Shown here in pieces: positions 9,595-17,366 of a DNA stretch of 35,518 bases. This DNA is from Actinoplanes oryzae (lineage in GTDB: Bacteria > Actinomycetota > Actinomycetes > Mycobacteriales > Micromonosporaceae). Position numbers and translations under genes: made by a program. Positions within the stretch are counted from its first letter, which is position 1, and each line of letters opens with the position of its first letter. The stretch covers positions 1 to 35,518 of the forward strand of contig NZ_JAUQWH010000089.1 of assembly GCF_030757795.1 (NCBI RefSeq). The letters run 5' to 3'. Below the pieces are notes generated by a model that saw nothing but the letters and a program-made list of their open reading frames with translations, ran no database searches and was not told the DNA's origin.

Positions 9595-9845
9595 GAGATC
9601 TCCTCCACCTCGCTGGGCGCCGCGGCGCGGACGATGCCGATGTCGCAGGCGATCTCGACGTCCGGGAAGGAGTCGGTGATCTGCCGGCAGATCTCGTCCC
9701 GGCGCTGGGCGCTCTCCACCTCGCCGCCCAGCACGAGCAGGTGCTCGCGGCGCTGCACGGTGATGCCCTGCTCGGCCACGGCGCCGCTCTCGGTGAGCAG
9801 GCGCTGGATCTGGGCCTCCACGTACTCGTCGAGCTGTTGTGCCAT
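9591..9845 (-). CDS. small BON-like domain protein
   Basis: An 84-residue protein without a signal peptide. The predicted helix-strand-strand-helix-strand pattern (YVEAQIQRLLTESG, ITVQRREHLLVLGGEVES, RRDEICRQITDSFP, VEIACDIGIV) and the central LLVLGGEVES element fit a BON domain, a fold usually found in periplasmic or ligand-binding proteins. A cytoplasmic BON-like unit between two enzymes may be an adaptor. It starts one base after the nucleotidyltransferase stop and overlaps the phosphoesterase start by four bases. The BON assignment is by pattern only, and another small alpha/beta fold is possible. Confidence 0.7.
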   Translation of the reverse strand: MAQQLDEYVEAQIQRLLTESGAVAEQGITVQRREHLLVLGGEVESAQRRDEICRQITDSFPDVEIACDIGIVRAAAPSEVEEIS

Positions 9846-9846
9846 G

Positions 9847-10431
9847 TCATCCCCCCACGGGCGCGGGCGCGTTGCCGGGCTCCGGCACCACGTCGAGCCG
9901 GTCGAGCAGCATCAGGAAGGCTTCGGCGTACGGCGACTTGGCGGTCTCGCGCCGCACGCGCTCCCAGTCGATCTGCTCGCGCAGCGACCGCGCGACCGGC
10001 AGCCCGGTGGCGAAGTTGCAGTAGTGCTGGCTGTAGCTGAGCAGCTTGTGGATCATCAGCTGGGTCGCCGACAGCACCGGCATCTTGATGGCCTCGACCG
10101 AGAGCATCTCGGCCTCGCGCAGCGTCTCGTCGGTCACCGGGGATTCGACCGGGCGGTAGATGAGGTCCACCATCCGGCCCTCCTCGAAGACCTTGACGAG
10201 CCAGTCCTCCGGCGGCTGCTCCACCTCGAAGCCGACCGCCGCGAGCTCCTGGAGCGCCCGCTCCTTGTCCTGTTCGCGGATGACGAAGTCGACGTCGTGG
10301 TCGCTGGAGTGCCCGCCGTGCGCGTACACCGCGAAGCTGCCGCCCAGCGCGAACGGGACCTCCGCCTGCTTGAGCGTGGAAGCGACCCGTTTGAGGGTGT
10401 TCACCAGGCCCTCGTCCACCCGGAGCGGCAT
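9847..10431 (-). CDS. nucleotidyltransferase (pol-beta superfamily)
   Basis: A 194-residue protein whose N-terminal half carries the DNA polymerase beta superfamily signature: GGS at 30-32 (FALGGSFAVYAHGG) followed by DHDVDF with metal-binding Asp46 and Asp48, as in MNT or aminoglycoside nucleotidyltransferase-like enzymes. It would transfer an NMP group to an unidentified acceptor. A helical C-terminal part follows (MPVLSATQLMIHKLLSYSQHYCNF). GGGAGAG upstream supports the ATG at 10431. First gene of the operon with the BON-like protein and metallophosphoesterase; no HEPN antitoxin partner is visible, so it is not an obvious MNT/HEPN toxin-antitoxin pair. Confidence 0.85.
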   Translation of the reverse strand: MPLRVDEGLVNTLKRVASTLKQAEVPFALGGSFAVYAHGGHSSDHDVDFVIREQDKERALQELAAVGFEVEQPPEDWLVKVFEEGRMVDLIYRPVESPVTDETLREAEMLSVEAIKMPVLSATQLMIHKLLSYSQHYCNFATGLPVARSLREQIDWERVRRETAKSPYAEAFLMLLDRLDVVPEPGNAPAPVGG

Positions 10432-10598
10432 GGCACTCTCCCTGAAGTCGGTGTGATGTCCGTTTCTCGACGCAACCCCTACCCCGCGCGCTCACGTTCG
10501 TAACGCGGGCGATGTCCGGCTGCTTTCCCATTTTGTACGGGTATGGGGCTCCCGCAGGCCAGAACGCATCGTGACACCCCGCGCTACCGTCGGTGGGT

Positions 10599-11348
10599 AT
10601 GGTTCCCCGCCCGGTCCACGCCCCTTCGCCCGCCGCCCGTCGAGGTCCGCGCACGATTGCCCTGGTGGGGATCGACGGCTCGGGCAAGACCACCCAGGCG
10701 CACCTGCTCGCCGACGAGCTGGCCGCGCGGGGACTGCCCGCCCGTTACCGCCGCAATGCCGGCGGCCGCCACTGGTTCGGCAAGCTGGCTCTGGTGTTCG
10801 GGCGAGCCGACGCGGAGGCCCTGCTCGGCCGGCGCGGGATGCTCCTCGTCGAGTCGGTGCTGCGGTGGCTGGCGATCCTGCGCACGTTGCTGCGCCGTGC
10901 GGTGACCCGGGAGATCACGGTCATGGACCGCTACGCCGTCTGCCAGTACGCGAGCATTCGTGCCCGGGGCGGTCGATCCGAGCGGGCGGCCCGGCTCGCG
11001 TACCGGGTCTTTCCCCGGCCCGACGTCACGTTCCTGCTGGCTGTCGACCCGGCCAACGCCTACGAGCGGATTGAGCGCCGGGGGTACGACCACGAGGAGA
11101 TGAGCTATCTCCGGGCGGCCGACGCCGCGTACCGGTCCCTGCCGGAGTACCCGGCCTTCGTGATCATCGACGCGAACGGCACGCCCGATCAGGTGCGGGC
11201 CGCGCTCCTGGAGCACCTGCCCGCACCCTTTCCGTCCCGCTCCGTCATGTCCGTCCTCGTGGCGCACGCCCGGGCGGTGCTGGTGGCCGTCGCCTCGCTC
11301 GCGGCCGCCGCGACCGTGGTGACGTACCAGCTGGTGGACGGCTTCTAG
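10599..11348 (+). CDS. thymidylate kinase-like P-loop kinase with hydrophobic C-terminal tail
   Basis: A 249-residue P-loop kinase. The Walker A motif GIDGSGKTT (residues 24-32) and the flow of later motifs (ITVMDRYAVCQYASIRARGG, the DRY-type base/phosphate loop; VTFLLAVDPANAYERIERRG, the LID-like region; FVIIDANGTPDQV) follow the thymidylate kinase fold. It differs from housekeeping Tmk in its Arg-rich body and in a C-terminal stretch of about 30 residues (VLVAHARAVLVAVASLAAAA) that looks like a membrane segment. It may act on another nucleotide or a membrane-linked substrate. ATG 10599 was preferred to GTG 10593 (two codons earlier); neither has a clear ribosome site. Its TAG stop shares the palindrome CTAG with the stop of the convergent SDR gene. 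Confidence 0.8.
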   Translation: MVPRPVHAPSPAARRGPRTIALVGIDGSGKTTQAHLLADELAARGLPARYRRNAGGRHWFGKLALVFGRADAEALLGRRGMLLVESVLRWLAILRTLLRRAVTREITVMDRYAVCQYASIRARGGRSERAARLAYRVFPRPDVTFLLAVDPANAYERIERRGYDHEEMSYLRAADAAYRSLPEYPAFVIIDANGTPDQVRAALLEHLPAPFPSRSVMSVLVAHARAVLVAVASLAAAATVVTYQLVDGF

Positions 11349-12036
11349 GCCCGGCCGTAGACAGGGATGCTCGCGCCGCTGGTAGGTGCGGAGTCGTCGC
11401 CGGCCAGGAAGGCGATGACCCGCGCGATCTCCTCCGGGGTCACCCAGCGGCCGTGGTCGGCGTCCGGCTGATCCGCGCGGTTCGCCGGGGTGTCGATGAC
11501 GCTGGGCAACACGGTGTTCGCCCGGACACCGTGCTTCTTGTACTCGACGGCGACCGCCCCGGCGAGGGCCGTGACCGCCGCCTTGGCCGTGGCATAGCCC
11601 GCCGCGCCGGGGAAGGGTGAGACGGACGCCCGCGAAGAGGTGAACACGATCGAGCCGCCGCCCGCCGCGACGAGGTGGGGGAGCGCCGCGGCCGTCACCA
11701 GGTAGGTGGGGCGCAGGTTGAGGCGCAGGATCGCCTCGAAGTCGTCGATCGGCGTCTCGTGCACCGGGCCGCCCATCGCGAACCCGCCGACCAGGTTGAT
11801 CACGGCCGGAGCGGTGCCCCGGGCTCGCCGGCGGCCACCTCGACGGCCGCCTCCACCTCCTCCGGGACGGTCAGGTCCGCTGCGACACTGGTCACACCCT
11901 CCGGGAAATCGGCGTCCTTGCGTGCCGGGGCGACCACCCGCCAGCCGGCCTCGTGCAGGGTCCGCACCACGGCTCCGCCGAGCCCCCCTGTCCCACCCGT
12001 CACGAGGACGGTCCGCTTTTTGACCATGAAGGTCAC
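11345..12036 (-). pseudogene. short-chain dehydrogenase/reductase, frameshifted
   Basis: Two adjacent minus-strand frames together make one SDR. Positions 12036 to about 11810 encode the Rossmann N-terminus with cofactor loop TGGTGGLGG and end APLRP-stop; from about 11812 to 11345 another frame continues AVINLVGGFAMGG and contains the catalytic Ser (FTSSRAS), the YATAK Tyr-Lys pair and the VIDTPANR segment. Restoring one base around 11809-11813 (CTCCGGCCGTGATC, near-homopolymeric G/C) would join LR to AVINLVGG and give about 229 residues, normal for the family. The break is either a true single-base deletion or a sequencing error. The C-terminal frame has its own ATG at 11803 but would lack the nucleotide-binding half. 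Substrate unknown. Confidence 0.8.
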
Positions 12037-12540
12037 CGTAGTGTCTCGGCGGGGGCGTTCAGGGCTGTGTTTTCCGTCACTCTCGGTGCCGTCGCCGGGG
12101 TGCCCGCGAGGTCAGCGTGCGGGGGTGTGTCGTCCCAGCGTGTGTCACCCTTCCGGGCTAGTGAACTGCGCCGTGATCTGCCGGATCGTGGCGGGTGGCC
12201 CGTTCAGGCCGGAGCCCCGGAATGTTTTCGCATCGGTGTTTGGTTCAAGCACGGCGGGAACCTGACGATGCACCAACCTGAACCTGGACGGCTCCGCAGC
12301 CGTACTTGGTGGGTGACGAGCATCGCACCGAACTCCGTGATGCCCGTCGCTGCGACGAATGAGGGGCCGATGGTGTCATTGAGTGGGCGAGGGGTAAGCG
12401 GTTGTCAGCGGCAATCCACGCCCGAGACGGCTCCGAATGCCTCAGGGAGCAGCATCCCCAGGCGAAGCCGCATCTCAGACATCGTCCACTCGGCTCTCAG
12501 GTGACGCTCAGGCGCCCGTGACACTTTCGATCCAGCAGCC
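12037..12540. other. 500-base intergenic region upstream of the sigma factor gene
   Basis: No convincing gene was found between the SDR start and the sigma factor promoter. A nested inverted repeat is present: CACCAA (12271-12276) with TTGGTG (12306-12311), enclosing ACGGCT (12288-12293) and AGCCGT (12298-12303). A weak second GGAAT-N19-GTT match lies at 12219-12245. Overall GC is slightly lower than in the genes. The rest holds nothing I can name; a long 5' regulatory region or a small RNA is possible. Confidence 0.5.
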
Positions 12541-12566
12541 GGAATCAGCGCGGGGCATCACTTGTT
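12541..12566 (+). promoter_or_regulatory. sigmaR/SigH-type ECF promoter of the sigma factor gene
   Basis: GGAAT (12541-12545) and GTT (12564-12566) are separated by exactly 18 bases, the consensus recognised by Streptomyces sigmaR and mycobacterial SigH in the thiol-oxidative and heat stress response. In mycobacteria sigB is a known target of SigH, so a match in front of this sigma factor gene is meaningful. The expected start, about 7 bases past GTT, is near 12573, which coincides with an in-frame GTG. Confidence 0.65.
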
Positions 12567-12620
12567 GTGTAGGTGTCAGCACCGCAATGCACGAACTGCG
12601 GACGTTACGGGAGAGGGCTG

Positions 12621-13622
<1,002 letters not shown>

Positions 13623-13660
13623 CCGGCGCCGCTCCACCCGCACATCCCCCAGCCGAACGA

Positions 13661-13693
13661 GGCCGGTGTCCCCCGACGGGCACCGGCCTTCTT
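13661..13693 (+). terminator. intrinsic terminator of the sigma factor gene
   Basis: GGCCGGTG (13661-13668) pairs with CACCGGCC (13681-13688); CCC and GGG inside the 12-base loop can add pairs. TTCTT follows. It lies 38 bases past the sigma factor stop. Confidence 0.75.
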
Positions 13694-13696
13694 GCT

Positions 13697-13838
13697 GCCT
13701 GCATCCCGCATCCGCATCCCGGGTCCGGTTCCGGTTCCGGGTCCGGGTCAGGGCTTCGCGGCTGCGGGCTCTTAGGCTTTTGCGACTCGGGCTTGGGACT
13801 CGGGCTTGGGCTTGGGCTTTGGGTTTTGGGCTTTTGGG
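13697..13838. repeat. simple-sequence tract ending in an array of eight GGG runs
   Basis: The first part (13697-13750) repeats GCATCC- and TCCGGT-like hexamers. From 13789 to 13838 there are eight GGG runs in 50 bases (starts at 13789, 13795, 13802, 13808, 13814, 13821, 13828, 13835 or 13836) separated by CTT, ACTC, CTTT or TTTT, almost telomere-like. It lies in the gap between the sigma factor terminator and the NlpC/P60 terminator. The plus strand could fold into a G-quadruplex. The remaining bases to 13980 show nothing recognisable. Confidence 0.75.
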
Positions 13839-13979
13839 CGCAACCACTTACGCACGTCGCCCGGTGGGGGTGCGCGTTCTGGACGCGTCAGCGGCCAGCG
13901 CAGCCGCGCCGGGCCCTCGGCGTGAGCGACGGTCTGTACGCACCACCCCGCTGCGACATCCATCTTTTGATCGTGAATG

Positions 13980-14015
13980 AAAAAGGCCGGCACCCGCTCA
14001 CCGCGGGGCCGGCCT
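13980..14015 (-). terminator. intrinsic terminator of the NlpC/P60 gene
   Basis: AGGCCGGC (13984-13991) pairs with GCCGGCCT (14008-14015). On the minus strand the stem is followed by a T-run (complement of AAAAA at 13980-13984). It lies about 15 bases past the NlpC/P60 stop. Confidence 0.8.
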
Positions 14016-14029
14016 CTTCCGTGCGTGAC

Positions 14030-14989
14030 TCAGGACACGCGGCCGTAGCCGTTGGGCGTCATGATGTCGATCGTGCGCTTCTTGACCGGCTGACCCGGCC
14101 GGGAGGCGTCGATGATCTGGCCGCCTCCGACATAGATGCCGACGTGCGCGTTGCTGCGATAGAAGACCAGGTCACCCGCCTGGAGCTGGGATCGGCTGAT
14201 TCTCGTGGTCGCGCTGTACTGTGCCGCCGCGTTGTGCGGCAGCGAGACGCCGGCGGCGGCCCACGCGCCCGAGGTCAGGCCCGAGCAGTCCCAGGAGTTG
14301 GGGCCGGAGGCGCCGAAGACGTAGCTGTCGCCGATCTGCTTGTACGCGAAGGCGACGGCCTCACCGGCGGCACCCGAGATGTTCGGGATGTCGCCCGTGT
14401 ACTTCTCGCCCTCTTCCTCCGCCTTGCCGTAGGCGGCGGTGCGCATGGCGTACAGCTTGTCGAGGTCGCCCTCGATCTTCTTCTTGCGGTCGCCCAGCTC
14501 CTTGACCTGCGCGGCCTGCTTGTCCTGGGTGACCTTGAGCGCGGCCTGGCGGTCGGTGACGTCCTTGGTGGCCGCCGCGTACGTGTCGATGTCCTGCTGC
14601 TGGCTGCGCTGCAGCTGCTCGAGCAGGCTCATGCGCTCGATCAGGTCGTCACTGTCGCCGAGCACGACGTTCATCGTGCCGACCTTGCCGGTCTTGTACG
14701 CATTGGAGGCGATGGAACTCATCTGCTTGGCGGCAGCGTCCATCTTGGCCTTGGCGGGACCCATCGACTCGGCGAGCTTCTTCTCGTCGGCCTTGGTCTT
14801 GGCCAGGGCGATGCGCATCTTGTTGTACGACTCAACGACGTCCTCAAGCTGGTCGGACGCCTTGTCGATCTTCTTGGTCAGCTCCTCCGTCGACGGCTCG
14901 GCGTGCGCGGCCGGGGCGAAGGAGCCGGTGATGGCGACCGCGAGGGCGGTGACCACCAGGGTGCGTAGCCTCATCCGGGGGCGTGGCAA
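14030..14989 (-). CDS. secreted NlpC/P60 peptidoglycan endopeptidase
   Basis: A 319-residue exported cell-wall hydrolase. A signal peptide (basic MRLR, hydrophobic LVVTALAVAITGSFA, cleavage after AHA at about residue 30) leads to a long coiled-coil (about 32-190, rich in K, E, Q and A), as in RipA-type enzymes. The C-terminal NlpC/P60 domain has nucleophile Cys235 (SWDCSGLTSGAW) and His282 (AHVGIYVGGG), with LQAGDLVFY between. It should cut the D-Glu to meso-DAP bond of stem peptides. The start may be the TTG at 14989, which has GAGAGG ten bases upstream, or the ATG at 14974; both keep the signal peptide. A ydaO-type riboswitch lies directly upstream, so expression should fall when c-di-AMP rises. 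A T-tailed terminator follows. Confidence 0.93.
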   Translation of the reverse strand: MPRPRMRLRTLVVTALAVAITGSFAPAAHAEPSTEELTKKIDKASDQLEDVVESYNKMRIALAKTKADEKKLAESMGPAKAKMDAAAKQMSSIASNAYKTGKVGTMNVVLGDSDDLIERMSLLEQLQRSQQQDIDTYAAATKDVTDRQAALKVTQDKQAAQVKELGDRKKKIEGDLDKLYAMRTAAYGKAEEEGEKYTGDIPNISGAAGEAVAFAYKQIGDSYVFGASGPNSWDCSGLTSGAWAAAGVSLPHNAAAQYSATTRISRSQLQAGDLVFYRSNAHVGIYVGGGQIIDASRPGQPVKKRTIDIMTPNGYGRVS

Positions 14990-14999
14990 CGGTGCATGG

Positions 15000-15165
15000 C
15001 CTCTCTTCCACTGCGCCGCCTACCGGGTTAGCTGACGGATTCGGGCGGAAGAAGGCCCTACCGCTGACGCGGATTCACCCCGGTGCTGCCTCGGTTGGTT
15101 CCCCGGTTCGTCACCCGGCGTATCCGCTTCGATCCCGGGCGCTGAGAGTGACGATTCGGCGGCGT
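15000..15165 (-). ncRNA. ydaO-yuaA (c-di-AMP) riboswitch
   Basis: Read on the minus strand, the leader contains the characteristic ydaO blocks in order: GAACCGGGGAACC, GGGGTGAATCCGCG, AGGGCCTTCTTCCG, CCGAATCCGTCAGCTAACC, GGTAGGCGGC and a final GAGAGG. The CCGTCAGCTAACC-GGTAGGCG core is diagnostic. In actinomycetes this class commonly sits before cell-wall hydrolase genes (NlpC/P60, Rpf), and it is an OFF switch for c-di-AMP. Here the element ends just before the NlpC/P60 start, so the GAGAGG at its 3' end may double as the ribosome site. The 5' boundary is approximate. Confidence 0.9.
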
Positions 15166-15199
15166 TGGCCGGCGCCACCTTCTCCGGCGTGGCTGGGGA

Positions 15200-15342
15200 C
15201 CGGACCAACCGCATCAACTTATCGGCGATCACAATTTTGACAAGGGGCCGAAAGGGATCTGGGCGGATTATCACATTTATGCGAATGATCCCGATAACGG
15301 AATGCTGTTCGCTGATTCCGCAGCGTCACTTTCTTTATAGGC
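15200..15342 (-). promoter_or_regulatory. AT-rich promoter region of the riboswitch-NlpC transcript
   Basis: This is one of the most AT-rich stretches in the window. On the minus strand TTGTCA with TAAGTT 16 bases later is a possible -35/-10 pair (complement of about 15214-15243). Two TGTGA half-sites are present (complement of TCACA at about 15229 and 15270), which hint at a CRP-family site, though neither has a full inverted partner. The promoter is inferred. Confidence 0.35.
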
Positions 15343-15660
15343 CTAATCGCGGGCGCCTGCCACCGCCGGGGCGGCCCACTTGTGCGTGACTGTCCGTTCG
15401 GCCCAGAACGAGAAGAACGGAATCGTGCCGGCGAGCATCACGAGCAGCATCCGGCCCAGCGGCCACCCCGCCCGGCGGCTCAGGTCGAAGGCCGCGACGA
15501 GGTAGACCATGTAGAGGAAGCCGTGGATCGGGCCGACCGCGGCGACGACCGTGTCGTTGTCGCCGAGGTACTTGAGCGGCATGCCCACCAGGACGAGCAC
15601 GATGAGGATCACGCCGACGATCCAGGCGATGATCCGGTAACGGGTGAGGGCTCCCTGCAC
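15343..15660 (-). CDS. DUF3817 family membrane protein
   Basis: A 105-residue membrane protein with three predicted membrane segments (IIAWIVGVILIVLVLVGMPL, GFLYMVYLVAAFDL, MLLVMLAGTIPFFSFWAE) and the DUF3817 landmarks GPIHGFLYMVYLV and PFFSFWAER. The family is common in actinobacteria and has no known function. The GTG at 15660 was chosen because AAGGA lies eight bases upstream; the frame is open further upstream without family similarity. It is 11 bases downstream of the next gene on the same strand, so the two form a pair, as in many actinomycetes. Confidence 0.88.
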   Translation of the reverse strand: MQGALTRYRIIAWIVGVILIVLVLVGMPLKYLGDNDTVVAAVGPIHGFLYMVYLVAAFDLSRRAGWPLGRMLLVMLAGTIPFFSFWAERTVTHKWAAPAVAGARD

Positions 15661-15671
15661 GGTCTGTGTCC

Positions 15672-16115
15672 TTACTGCTTGGTGCCGGTGGGGGGTCGGC
15701 CGGGATAGTCGCCCGGCCGCGCTCCGGGGTGGGCGTTCAGCCACGCCAGATAGTCGTTGTAGGCGGCGAGCTCCGGGTCGTCGTCGGCCACGGCGGGCTT
15801 CGCGGCCTGGACGCGCACCGGCCGGCCCAGCGTCACGGGAGCGTCGGCGTCCCGCTCGGACTCGACGGCGGGCTCCTCGGAAGCCTCCCCGGCGGCCGGC
15901 GGCTTGCCGGCCCGCAGCTCCTGCTGGACCTCGCGGAACCACAGGAAGACCACGAACAGGGCGAAGACCGGCCACTCGAACGTATAGCCCCAGCTCAGCG
16001 TGTTGCCGTCGGAGGCGCGGGTGAACTGCCACCAGCCCAGCCCGAGGAAGCCGGCCACGAGGGCGACCGCGACCACGTGACGCGCGATCCACGCCGGGGT
16101 CCACAGCCCTTTCAT
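15672..16115 (-). CDS. one-span membrane protein paired with DUF3817 gene
   Basis: A 147-residue protein. Residues 11-27 (RHVVAVALVAGFLGLGW) and about 46-60 (FEWPVFALFVVFLWF) look like two membrane helices joined by a short outer loop (WWQFTRASDGNTLSWGYT). An acidic, low-complexity cytoplasmic part follows, and the C-terminus is conserved-looking: DDDPELAAYNDYLAWLNAHP. Similar actinobacterial proteins next to DUF3817 genes are labelled variously as hypothetical or glucitol operon activator; the latter has no support here. ATG 16115 is the first Met that begins the hydrophobic unit; the ribosome site is weak. Function unknown. Confidence 0.78.
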   Translation of the reverse strand: MKGLWTPAWIARHVVAVALVAGFLGLGWWQFTRASDGNTLSWGYTFEWPVFALFVVFLWFREVQQELRAGKPPAAGEASEEPAVESERDADAPVTLGRPVRVQAAKPAVADDDPELAAYNDYLAWLNAHPGARPGDYPGRPPTGTKQ

Positions 16116-16215
16116 GTCGTCGAGGGTACCGGCGCGGGTTTGACGCCTGACCGCGCGGGCAAGCGTTCTGGGCAGGCGCCCGATTCGTACCGGGCCTTGG
16201 CAGAAGGGAGCGACC

Positions 16216-16458
16216 ATGCGTGACGACGCTGACGGTGCTGTCGGCACCGAGACCGGCATCGACCCGGCCGGCCTGGCAGACGAGGACCTGATCCGCGAGC
16301 TCGGCAGCCTGCACCGGACCCGGCTGGACACCCTGCGGCACGCCCCCGAGGCCGCGCTCTCCACCCACCTGCGCCGCACTGCGGAGCTGGAGACGGAGTA
16401 CCTGGCCCGGCACCCCGGCCGCGAGGTCGACCCGCACCGGCTGACCCAGCACGTCTGA
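16216..16458 (+). CDS. DUF6158 family small protein
   Basis: An 80-residue, charged, mostly helical cytoplasmic protein. The central block (GLADEDLIRELGSLHRTRLD, then LRHAPEAALSTHLRRTAELE and EYLARHPGREVDP) corresponds to the actinobacterial DUF6158 family of unknown function. AGAAGGGAG upstream of the ATG is a good ribosome site. It is followed after 15 bases by the DUF1360 gene and so probably cotranscribed with it. Confidence 0.82.
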   Translation: MRDDADGAVGTETGIDPAGLADEDLIRELGSLHRTRLDTLRHAPEAALSTHLRRTAELETEYLARHPGREVDPHRLTQHV

Positions 16459-16473
16459 GAGGTGTTCCCCCCG

Positions 16474-17079
16474 ATGATCTCCACTGTTCGCGACCGGCTG
16501 GACCGGCTGCGCCGGCAGTACGCCCCGCACGAGCACCGGCCGCTGGACGGCTACGCGGCGACGATGGGTGCCTTCGGGGCGCTCGCGGCGACCGTGGCGG
16601 CGACCGCGCGGCTCACCGGCCGTCAGCTGCCCGAGCGCCCCGCCACCGCGGACGTGGTGCTGATCTCGATCGCCACGCACAAGCTGAGCCGGCTCATTGC
16701 CAAGGACTCGATCACCAGCCCGCTGCGCGCGCCGTTCACCCGCTATTCCGAGCCGGCGGGGAGCGGCGAGCTCAACGAGGAGGTACGCGACGAGGGCAGC
16801 ACGCTGCGCCACTCGATCGGTGAGCTGGTCAGCTGCCCCTTCTGCCTCGCCGTGTGGGTGGCCACCGTCCTGACCAGCGGGCTGGTCTTCGCGCCCCGGT
16901 TCACCCGGCTGGCGGCCATGACGTTCACGGCCGTGGCGGCGTCGGACTTCCTGCAGATGGCCTACTCGATGGCCAAGGAGGCCGCGGAGGGCTCGCCGGC
17001 GCAGGAGGACTCGGAGGACGACGAGAAGCCGGAGCTGAACGGCTACGAGTTCGTGCCCTCACGAGTCCAGGGCGCGTAG
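16474..17079 (+). CDS. DUF1360 domain membrane protein
   Basis: A 201-residue protein with the DUF1360 pattern: a first hydrophobic stretch (MGAFGALAATVAATARL), the motif ISIATHKLSRLIAKDSITSPLR split by a charged loop, then SIGELVSCPFCLAVWVATVL with the conserved CPFC pair, and a final membrane segment. A charged acidic tail ends the protein. In Bacillus the related YjcA/CotH-region proteins are sporulation-linked, but here the role is unknown. ATG 16474 has GAGAGG 11 bases upstream; a GTG at 16462 inside that site is less likely. The 3' end overlaps a convergent small gene by 21 bases. Confidence 0.83.
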   Translation: MISTVRDRLDRLRRQYAPHEHRPLDGYAATMGAFGALAATVAATARLTGRQLPERPATADVVLISIATHKLSRLIAKDSITSPLRAPFTRYSEPAGSGELNEEVRDEGSTLRHSIGELVSCPFCLAVWVATVLTSGLVFAPRFTRLAAMTFTAVAASDFLQMAYSMAKEAAEGSPAQEDSEDDEKPELNGYEFVPSRVQGA

Positions 17080-17262
17080 GGCTTCGGCGGCCTCGTCCTG
17101 GGCGTACTCGCCCTCGGGGAGGGAGTCGACCACGGTGAGCACCTCGGCCGGCAGGTCGGCGGCGATCGCGCCGCGCTGCAGGTCGGCGCTGCTCAGCCGC
17201 TCCTGGGCGGAGTAGGCGTCGTCGAGGTAGGCGTCGAGAAGTTTCGCATTGTCCGGATTCAC
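17059..17262 (-). CDS. small acidic hypothetical protein
   Basis: A 67-residue acidic protein beginning NPDNAKLLDAYLDDAYSAQE and ending in LPEGEYAQDEAAEALRALD. The sequence has a regular helical pattern and normal codon use, and it resembles small actinomycete proteins of unknown function. The GTG at 17262 is chosen because upstream in-frame sequence looks non-coding; a ribosome site is not evident. It is convergent with, and overlaps, the DUF1360 gene. No function can be proposed. Confidence 0.6.
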   Translation of the reverse strand: MNPDNAKLLDAYLDDAYSAQERLSSADLQRGAIAADLPAEVLTVVDSLPEGEYAQDEAAEALRALDS

Positions 17263-17334
17263 GCCGGGCGGGGTACCCCGCCCGGCGGCCCGCAAACGAG
17301 CGGCTCCGGTGTGGTCCAGGTCACAATTGCTCTC

Positions 17335-17360
17335 GGAATGGCTGGGCCGTGCCGACCGTT
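17335..17360 (+). promoter_or_regulatory. second sigmaR/SigH-type promoter (GGAAT-N18-GTT)
   Basis: GGAAT (17335-17339) and GTT (17358-17360) with an 18-base spacer match the sigmaR consensus exactly. The expected transcription start, about 7 bases downstream, is at 17366-17368, precisely where the 14-base closing stem of the candidate RNA begins. There is no coding gene between it and the terminator at 17485. Confidence 0.5.
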
Positions 17361-17366
17361 GAGAAC

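Noticed and set aside
9847..10431. Nucleotidyltransferase as part of an MNT/HEPN toxin-antitoxin pair
   Set aside because: No HEPN partner (RxxxxH) is adjacent; the neighbours are a BON-like protein and a phosphoesterase.
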